This document shows, in pieces, positions 56,271-64,000 of a stretch of DNA of 64,000 bases; within the stretch, counting starts at the first letter, position 1, and every line of letters starts with the position of its first letter. The notes beneath the pieces were generated by a model. The model saw only the letters and a program-made list of their open reading frames with translations. It was not told the DNA's origin and made no database searches. Source of the stretch: Micropterix aruncella (taxonomy: Eukaryota; Arthropoda; Insecta; Lepidoptera; Micropterigidae); NCBI GenBank assembly GCA_944548615.1, contig OX155960.1, forward strand, positions 14,092,447 through 14,156,446, given 5' to 3'. The position numbers and the translations under genes were made by a program.

Positions 56271-59200
56271 TGCAACACCCTGTGTTGCAACCATCTACGA
56301 TGTGTCCTTTCCTCTCATAAGTAATAAATAATAGTAAACATAAATAAATAAAAGCTAAAATAATTAAAGTCAAACAATGAGTGCCAAACGCTCTCTATAA
56401 ATAAATTCAGACGCGCTCTACGCACTAATGCATTTTGGAATATTCTAGAAGGCCATTAGGTAGGTAGAAATCGTATCCGATAATCGCGAGCCGTCCAAAG
56501 AAATATACTCGCCGGTCATTACTTTTGGGTTGTGAGCGGTCCGGGGCGGGTTCGCCTCGGGCCGCCGCTCAGATAGAAGAAAACCCTACTTCGAATCACT
56601 CTAGTTTGTACGGATTTTAAAAAGAATTTTAATGTGTTAAATTCAGTGCTCAGATTTCCAAGGTAGGAATTTAATTATATATAGAGGATACTTAGCTCAT
56701 GTCTCCAGAAACTATAAGGTGTTTTTCCGTCATTACAGAAAACGCACCGTTCGGTTCGGGGACTGGTTTTTTTTTGCCTTTTTCTTTTTTATGTTAATTC
56801 TTCTCCTTTCTTCGATTAAATTTTAGGATTAAATTCTCTCTTTATTTTTTTGGAAATTATTTTCATAGCGTATATCATGTTCATTGTCTTTATATGATTA
56901 GATCTCATTATTTAGATAGGAATACTGGGGTATTCGTTTTGTAATTTGGCAGGCCGTAGGGCCATATAAATATTTAATTATATAGAAAAATAGCCAATAT
57001 ATTCTTCTTCATTATTCAAGAGAGGTAGCGCGACACAATCCGGTTGGGGCTCACACATTTTGATTTCATATTTTCTGTTCCTGGTTTTTTCAATTTCCCC
57101 ATTTCTCCATGTAAGAAATAATTAAATTATATATATAAAACCGGCTGTACAAACCGGACATAAGGTAGACGGAGTTTGGCTAGGGTTCTTTCGGAGGAAC
57201 GTGACTACCTCGCATATAAAAACTTTAATTAATAAGTACCTTATTTATTACAATGGTGATTTCCCATACGCTGAAATAGGTACCCCTAGAAATTCTTTAT
57301 AACATACCCAAACAAAACTTATAAAATTCTTACGTGTTCCGGTAAGATTGGTGCAATAGGTACGGTGCGATACTAGTATAAGCAATCCTAATTTCTAAAA
57401 AAACAAAAATCAATACTAGCATTCGCCATAAAAGAGCGAGATTAGAAATAATGGTCATAACCCGCAGGGGTGAAAGGTCGTAAAATAAAATTGTGAAAAT
57501 ATAATTTTAAATATCGTTCTTAAATATTTTTTTGTTATTTTGATTTACATTTCCTCCTCCATAAAAGGAAATTGTAAAATATAATTTTAAATATTGTTTT
57601 TTTTTTTTTTTTAACATTTATATATTGATCTATTTTTCCTCTTCCATAAAAGGAAACCGAAAATATAATTTTGAATATTATTTTTTAAACATTGTTTTAT
57701 CTTGATTTACGGTATCCTCTCCCATAAGGGAAACTGTAAAATATAATTCTTGTAAATATTGTTTTAAACATTTTTATTATTTTGATTTACGTTACCCTCT
57801 CCCATAAGGGAAACTGTGAAATATAATTCTTGTAAATATCGTTTTAAAACATTTTTTTCATTATCTTAATTTACGTTCTCCTCTTCCATAAAGGAAACTA
57901 TAAAAATATGATTTTTTTAAATATCGTTTTCAAACATTTTTTTTGTTTTATCTCAATTTACGTTCTCCTCCTCCATAAAGGAAACTGTAAAATATAAATT
58001 CTTTTAAACATTGTTTTTAACATTTCCATATTTGATTTACATGTTTTCTTCGTGAAATAAACTGCGAAATATAATTTTAAATACCATTTTAAATATTTTC
58101 TTTATGTTGACTTACGTTCTCCTCTGTTGTAGAATAAAACCGTAAAATACAACTTTGAATATTATTCTAATTATCTTATTAGGCTCGATTTACGTTTTTC
58201 TCTTTGATAAGATAAGACTGGAAAATATAATTAAGAATATTCGTCTTCAATACTTTTTCTTTGATTTACCTTCCATATGTCGTAAAGGAATAAAGCGCAT
58301 ATTTTAAACCACTTCAACATTGAGTATAATTTCATTTATTTTTTGAAGGGAAAAGGGGTAAAAAGAAACTACACAAAATAAAAGGAGAAATATATATTTA
58401 ATTATCCTCTCCCGTTCATATACCTACTCCCTCTAGCTACCTTACCTAAATATATTCTATCTTCCTTCCTCAATTAGTCTGTCAATTATAATTTGCCGTT
58501 CCCATCCGTGGCATCTTCCTCGTCCATTCCCAATTATAATTATCAATTTTCTCTTTTGTTTAATATCCCAGATTTTATTTGATTCTCCTAATTTCCTTTG
58601 AGGTATATTCCCATTCCGTATAATTCCACATCTTATTTTTATAACACGATTAGTCATTCTTTTGGGCAGACGTCGCCTCCCGCAAAGCGCCATCTATCGG
58701 CCGCGGAGTGAATCATAGTACCCCCTAGTAGTCGGTTCGCCCGTCGAGAGGGCGCTGATCACGGCCCCGCCGATTTCTGTTTTGTCGCCGCCAGCCGAGC
58801 GCGGAGACAGTTTACGAGCCAGAAATAAAGTAGAAAAGTATAGTTGCATCTCGACATTTGGAACGCAGAATTTCACCAGATTTTAAACTCTTCCCTCTCC
58901 ATATACCGGACGCCTCATCAAGGCGAGTCTCACTTCACGCAGGACATCGCACTTTTAAATAGCGCGCAGATTCGCGCGCTCTGAGAGTTCTTCCCACGAC
59001 CCGTCTCCGATAAACTTACTTGAATGAGCAGCCAGCCTCTCGAGCGATTATCCTGTACTCCCGTAAAATTCGCCGCGCAGAAGCCTGTTTCCGGTACGGG
59101 ATCTGCTTGCACAACCAGCGAACCGCCCAGCGCCTGGTGGCCTGGCGCCCCATGCTCCTCGTAGCTACATTATCCCTCAATAATAGGTAGACATCTCTTA

Positions 59201-59300
59201 TTGGCCACCAAAACGCTGTTTTTGCTTAATTAATAATAATAATATCAACATAGTATAAATTCGCATAAATAAACATCAATAATAGAGCGGTTTCGTTGCA
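56271..59300 (+). repeat. Element 2 right LTR
   Basis: Direct copy of 45,237-48,266. Differences noticed are CATAGCGTAT for CATAGCATAT, one T fewer in the long T run near 57,600, and one T more near 58,095. It is followed by the target duplication GTAT (59,301-59,304). Confidence 0.9.
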
Positions 59301-59411
59301 GTATATCAATATTATTAATATATGATACTGGGAATTTATTATTTTTTTTAAGAGAATAAAGCAGTTGTTGCTCTAAAAACAGTCTGCGATCGGCTTAAGG
59401 CGCTGATATAC
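59301..59411 (+). other. Junction DNA after element 2
   Basis: Resumes the DNA that preceded element 2 (target copy GTAT) and runs up to the homology with the AAGCTATTGCATAGC family. The segment CTGCGATCGGCTTAAGGCGCTGATATACG immediately precedes it and may be the degraded transposon end. Confidence 0.4.
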
Positions 59412-59740
59412 GACTTTAATGATTTTAAACTGATAATTACGTCTAAACGAGTACTGCTTACGTTTCGAAAAAAATATATGTTAAACAAGAGCATTTACCT
59501 AATATTCTAATCTGTAAATATTTTAGATTTTGTTTATATTACATAGTGTAATTAATTTGGGAAATGAGGTCTAACCGAAGACAAACACGAGAATTACGCA
59601 AATACTGTCTAGTGTATTATTATGAAACCTGCACCATTTTAAAGATAATTTAATTATCTATTTTCTTATCTGTGAATTTTTTCGAAAAGTCAAAGAATAA
59701 TATCCGATTTTGCTTATTCGAACAAAATTGGTGCGCGAGT
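59412..59740 (+). mobile_element. AAGCTATTGCATAGC-family head segment, copy H
   Basis: From TTTAATGATTTTAAACTGATAATTACGTCTAAACGAG to TTCGAACAAAATTGGTGCGCG this matches the same half of copies B, C and F, including the longer AGTCAAAGAATAATATCCG form kept only in copy F. Instead of the hairpin half, the sequence then runs into the promoter and exons of a Mutator-like transposase gene. Confidence 0.65.
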
Positions 59741-59848
59741 TATAAAGCGGGCCTCGCCGGCGACGAGTCAGTATGACCGCGACCACTGTCACGGGTGGAT
59801 GCTGACGCTGCGCTCCGAACGAGATAAATTACGATAATTAAAAACAAA

Positions 59849-62200
59849 ATGGCCAGAAACTCAAAAATTTTAAAACTTAAACACAGTATATTAGAGAAAA
59901 ATAGATTATTAAGGTAAGTAACGTGTTTTAGTGTATTATTACGTGTATATTATTACCATTTGTCTACTCTGATGCTCTTTGCCTGACGTCAAATTGGGGT
60001 GACCACACGAATAGGATTCGTGCAACAATTTAACTAATTAACACATAAAATAAATTACTTCTTTTATTTTATAAACTGACGTGATTACTGTTTTTATTTT
60101 AGGCGAATACGAAACAACACTAATTCTAAAGATGTAAATTCATAGACGAGGTGAGTAAACAGTGTAGGTAAACAAAACTACATCAAAAGGTAATGCTCAC
60201 AGATAAATGCATACCTAATTTAATATTTTGATTTTAGTGTAATTCGAACAATAATTATGTTTTATCAGAACTTGAAAGTTTTATCAGAACTGTCGGAATC
60301 AGAATATTATTTTGAAATCAAATATCAAACTTGAATATTGAATTTGAAAATCGATTTAGGGCCGATTTCTATATGAATCCTGCAAGTAAAAGTACAAATA
60401 TAAGTTGAACCATCGGTTTACTAAATTCATTCGTAAAGCGACAAAATTTAATTCGGGTTTTCGTAGTATGACGTAAAATATACTTTGTTTGGAGGGGGTT
60501 GTTTTTGTTGCAAAAAGATAATTATGGGTTTTAGCCAAAAATTTAGTAGTAATAATAATAAACCTACTTATAACATAGTTACGCGCATCCCTGACTCACT
60601 GACTGACTTTGTAACGCTGTAGGTAAAGACAGTATTTTTTTTAATTTGTCAGTTTTTAAACTTGAAATGCTACTTCGAATTTCAAACTTGAAATTGTGCT
60701 TTGAATTTCGAACTTGACATTCTACTATGAATTTCAAACTTGAAATTCTACTTCGAATTTCGAAGTTGACATTTTACTTCGAATTTCGAACTTGACATTC
60801 TACTACGAATTTCGAACTTGATATTCTACTATGAATTTCAAACTTGAAATTCTACTTCGAATTTCGAACTTGACATTTTACTTCGAATTTCGAACTTGAC
60901 ATTCTACTTCGAATTACGAACTTAACATTCAAGTTCGAATTTCGCACTTGACATTTTGACATTTGAAATTCGGAATTTCGGTTAAATTTCGATAATTTCG
61001 GAATTCGAATTAAAATTTCGAAATTTTGGACTTAGCTAAGGATTCCATTATAGCATTCATGGTTTGCTTGATATTCAAACTCAGCACTCGTAGAAAAACG
61101 ACCCTTACTTTGTTTTCGCAGGAATAACTATACCTATCATTGTTTATCTATGTGTAGATCTGAAGTGAACGAAACAACAATTGCTGAGGAGGAAGCCTTG
61201 CATATTGGTACAGAAAATGAGAAGTCATTCTCTGACAGGTCAAAGCATAATTATTATTACTGTGACATCAGCATAACTTGCGCATAGCTTTCTGTTGTAG
61301 GTACCTATCATATGTTTTGTTTGTAGAACACCGACAATGTCAATTACAGAATTCTTATTAGGTGTATTTTCTTTTCAGAGAGAATGGAGAAGTAGTCAAT
61401 GGAATGCGAATATTGAATATAACACAGTTTTTTAAAGAGCTTCAACAAATATCTTCACATGGGAGTATAGACTGTGGTTTGAAATCAATAGAATTAATAT
61501 CTGAACGTAAATTGGGGCTACTTTCGAAATTAAAACTAAAATGTAAGATGTGTAGTGAAACCTTTGTCATTTGTTGCAATAACCCTGAAACTGACATAAA
61601 TATTAACACAGTTGCGGGCACAATAGCAATAGGTTGTGGCCATTCACAGCTAAATGAATTATTAGCCGCAATGGACTTGCCCCAAATATCATATACAATA
61701 TTTAATAAAAGATTGGAAACTATAAACAAAGTTTGGGAAAAAGAAACAACCCAGTCGATGAATGAAGCCGCTAAAGAAGAACGTAGATTGGCTTTTGATG
61801 ATGATAAAGTTACTGACAACGGCATACCATTTATTGACGTTATAGCCGATGGCTGCTGGGGAAAAGGTCTTATAGGAAAAATTACTCAGCCTTATCAGGC
61901 GCAGCTGCAATAATAGGGAAAAGAACCGGGAAAATTCTCTTTATGGCTGTCAAAAATAAATACTGCTGCATATGCGCCCAAGCTTCGAAGAAATATGTCA
62001 CGCCTAAGGAGCATGATTGCTACAAAAATTATTCTGGTATTTGAAATAGCAATTATTACCACAATATATTTCATATTTAAAACAATTTTATTTATCATTT
62101 ACGTCAATTACATTTTCAGGTCCATCAACCGGAATGGAATCCACCATCTTGGTAGAAGGATTTAAAAGAAGCATAGAAATGCACAATTTAATATACGCAG
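59849..62200 (+). pseudogene. Decayed Mutator-like transposase gene with introns
   Basis: At least five exons can be joined with consistent GT-AG sites and phase. Exon 1 is 59,849-59,913 (ATG start, donor GTAAGT), exon 2 is 60,103-60,150 (donor GTGAGT), exon 3 is 61,158-61,238 (NETTIAEEEALH), exon 4 is 61,379-62,036, and exon 5 runs from 62,120 (MESTILVEGF...IEMHNL). Exon 4 has KCKMCSETFVICC, GCGHSQLNELLAAMDLP, and an FIDVIADGCWGKG block like the DG(I/V)P...V..DG.W..R landmark of insect proteins annotated with a Mutator-like transposase domain. Defects are an in-frame TAG in exon 2 (60,143), a one-base frameshift near 61,885, and loss of the C-terminal part after about 62,200. Family assignment is from memory and moderately sure. 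Confidence 0.6.
60661..60955. repeat. 26-bp minisatellite, about 11 units
   Basis: Units follow CTTGACATTCTACTTCGAAT plus TTCGAA, with alternation of GACATT/GAAATT and TTTCGAA/TTTCAAA. It lies in the intron between exons 2 and 3 of the Mutator-like gene. Confidence 0.85.
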
Positions 62201-63176
62201 CGCCACAACACCTTTGCCGATTCAGCAACTATACCAGGACTTTGATTACGAAGCGTGTCTTCGTCTTTATTGACTTCATTCAAAATCGTCATTTTTCGTT
62301 TCTTGTTTTTTTTCCTCATCCCTTTTCTATTTGCGCCCCTGTATAGCACTAACTATATAAGAGGGGTCTCTAATGATCATATTCCTCGTATGCCTAGGAT
62401 CGACTAATTCATTATCCTATGTTTTTTATTACCTTTATCCTATGTTTTTTTGCTAATTGCGGGCGTTTTTGTTTACGTAATTACGTAATTCTTGTTTACC
62501 AAATTTTCTAACAATAAGAGAATGATTACAATACAAATCCGATTATTATTTCACATTACGAACTTTAATTTATTTAATACCTTAGAATCTTGAACGTACA
62601 CTATTTTCGTACGTATGGTCACTCTACAAGCCGCTATCGGCCGCGCGGCGATTCCAGTTCTCTTATCACGCGTTGGCTCCGCCCAATCGCCCGAAGCCGT
62701 TGGCAATAGTCGTCGCCTTAATCAATTTAGAATGTTATTGAATACAAGTAGATTAATTAAACCACAGAACATAACATAACGAACTCAAAAATAATATAAT
62801 ATGATGAACTCAAAGTATAATACGATGCGTTGAATTTAAAGTATAACATAATATGATGAAAGCTGGAGATAAATATAGGATATAACCTGAATGAGGAGAT
62901 GTAATAAAATAAAAAAAAAGGATGAATACATAATCTAAATAAATATAATGAGGATAATATAAGGGGGATTTATAAATATGATGACACATCAATAGACATA
63001 ATATCAAATGAAATAATATAGTACAAAATGGGAGATAAGAAATAATAAGAGAGCGACATGAAGCGATAAAAAAAATAATTTTTATAACCAAGAGCTAAAG
63101 TAAGAACTGGTTGACTACACGTATGATGAAGTCATGTGGTTCCTCGAGGGCGAGCAACGATCTGGGGCGGGGGTAT
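62201..63176 (+). other. End of the Mutator-like insertion and 3' part of element 1
   Basis: No coding sequence. The boundary of the transposon remnant could not be fixed; a GC-rich patch at 62,625-62,710 may mark it. From about 62,750 the ATAATATAATATGATGA-rich sequence resembles other element 1 non-coding DNA and leads to the purine tract at 63,164. Confidence 0.35.
63164..63176 (+). promoter_or_regulatory. Element 1 polypurine tract
   Basis: GGGGCGGGGG followed by TAT abuts the start of the right LTR (TGTAATG). This is the place where plus-strand DNA synthesis is primed in LTR retrotransposons. The single C is unusual. Confidence 0.5.
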
Positions 63177-64000
63177 TGTAATGATATAAAATCGAACGCC
63201 TCCTGTCAAATAGAATACATAATATCTAAACCAAACCATGCCAAGTAAGTACACCTATTGCCATCTATACGCAGCAACGGGAAGGCAAGGTGAATGATCT
63301 TCAAAGCGTAAAAGTAGTAATTAGTCGATTCATTCATAATCCTAAAATTTAAATCATATTTCAAAACGTGTAGCGACATCTAGCGGGAAAAAAAGCGAGA
63401 AATGTTACCGTCGATAAGCAGAGAACTGTAAGAAAATTTTACTGACGTGTCGGCAAGAATATAAAATATATTAAAATAAGATTAAAACTCAATAAAACAA
63501 TAAAACGTTTATATATTCGTTAAAAATGAAGCGTAATAGCAATAAACCACTAAATAAAATAAAACTGAATAGGCTTTAGAGAAAAATCAAGGAAAAATCG
63601 ATGATTCAAAAAACGCCGAAATCACATACAAAAATGGGTCTTCAAAAGATGCATGATAGAAACACAGGATATTTAGAAAGATTTCAGCGACGACACGCAC
63701 TATAGACGTAGAGTAGAATAAGCACTATCTTCTGAAACGAAAGTAGAACCTGAAAACAGAATAAATTGTTAGCAATCGATTTAAATATCGCACGGAACGA
63801 ATTCGCAGCCAGCTGGAACTGACAGTTCATATAATGATTAAATTGTCGTACTTTTAACAAGAAAAATCGCCACTATAGACGATAATGCTAATTACAGCCT
63901 ATATAGATAGAACACCCAGTAGATAGACCTACTAGAATAAAGCCAATGAAATAAGCTATTTTATGAAGCAGAGCATATATTCTGTACGATAGTTTACAGG
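63177..64000 (+). repeat. Element 1 right LTR (partial, cut by window end)
   Basis: Matches 33,286-34,109 base for base except one substitution noticed near 63,815. The remaining roughly 3.1 kb and the target duplication lie beyond the window. Confidence 0.85.

Larger units (their letters stand above)
45237..59300 (+). mobile_element. Element 2: intact Ty3/gypsy-type LTR retrotransposon
   Basis: A 14,064-base element with two 3,030-base LTRs (45,237-48,266 and 56,271-59,300), bounded by the 4-base target duplication GTAT. LTR ends are TGCAAC...GTTGCA. Gag and Pol frames are full length and joined by a -1 frameshift signal. Only one substitution and two one-base run-length differences were noticed between the LTRs, which implies a very recent insertion. 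The size is at the upper end for the superfamily, because of long LTRs and 3 kb of sequence after pol. It lies inside element 1. Confidence 0.9.
33286..64000 (+). mobile_element. Element 1: Ty3/gypsy-type LTR retrotransposon with nested insertions (right LTR cut by window)
   Basis: Two direct copies of a sequence starting TGTAATGATATAAAATCGAACG, at 33,286 and 63,177, bracket gag (38,081), pol (to 42,519) and two nested insertions. The second copy follows a purine tract (GGGGCGGGGG, 63,164-63,173), as expected for a 3' LTR. The coding order gag, protease, reverse transcriptase, RNase H, integrase is that of Ty3/gypsy. Without the nested element 2 (45,237-59,300) and the Mutator-like remnant, the element would still be large, because each LTR is about 4 kb. 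No env-like gene was seen. Confidence 0.8.

Noticed and set aside
62810..63091. 93-residue minus-strand hydrophobic frame
   Set aside because: It arises from AT-rich ATAATATG repeats in the element 1 tail; the composition is not that of a real protein.
1..64000. tRNA or rRNA genes
   Set aside because: No cloverleaf-compatible A and B boxes or ribosomal sequence were recognised. The tRNA-Lys-like strings are primer-binding sites in retrotransposon leaders.

Overview
This is an AT-rich eukaryotic window with no bacterial-type genes, no recognisable rRNA or tRNA gene, and no complete host gene. The repeat families (GT-AG split transposase exons, mariner, Helitron, Jockey/CR1-like LINEs, Ty3/gypsy elements primed by a tRNA-Lys-like site, and short repeats with the motif CACGATAGCGCC) point to an insect, most likely a moth or butterfly. 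The species assignment is inference.

Positions 1-33,285 are intergenic or intronic DNA crowded with old and young transposable elements. They include 3' ends of LINEs on both strands (3.6, 12.3-13.7, 15.3, 18.2-19.1 and 19.9 kb) and two mariner transposase remnants (5.7-7.0 and 14.6-15.2 kb). One dispersed GC-richer repeat family is present at 4.0, 4.7, 16.0-17.2 and 23.0 kb. There is a truncated MADF-domain exon (5.5 kb), a candidate host promoter and first exon (10.6-10.8 kb), a 94-bp-arm palindrome (21.1 kb), a Helitron-like element with an internal minisatellite (24.8-25.5 kb) and a complex inverted-repeat element (27.3-28.5 kb). A non-autonomous family, called the AAGCTATTGCATAGC family here, has copies at 5.9-6.9, 20.2, 25.7, 26.2, 26.8, 28.5, 29.7 and 59.4 kb. 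A recent 934-bp tandem duplication (28.8-32.9 kb) was later hit by a 5'-truncated LINE whose reverse transcriptase frame is still open.

Positions 33,286-64,000 are essentially one nest of transposons. Element 1 is a Ty3/gypsy-type LTR retrotransposon whose left LTR starts at 33,286 and whose right LTR starts at 63,177 and runs off the window. It carries gag (38,081-39,367) and a pol frame with two nonsense codons in the integrase. Element 2 is a second, apparently intact gypsy-type element (45,237-59,300, 3,030-bp LTRs, target duplication GTAT) inserted into it. A decayed, intron-containing Mutator-like transposase gene (59.8-62.3 kb) also lies inside element 1. It is preceded by about 330 bp matching one end of the AAGCTATTGCATAGC family, which suggests that the gene belonged to that family's autonomous parent.

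Both gypsy elements appear to express Pol by programmed -1 frameshifting. Element 1 has the heptamer G GGA AAC and element 2 has A AAA AAC, each followed after 8-10 nt by a predicted stem-loop. Both leaders carry repeated LTR-end plus primer-binding-site-like units, and both LTRs are unusually long (about 3-4 kb) with internal tandem repeats. No env-like gene was recognised in either element.
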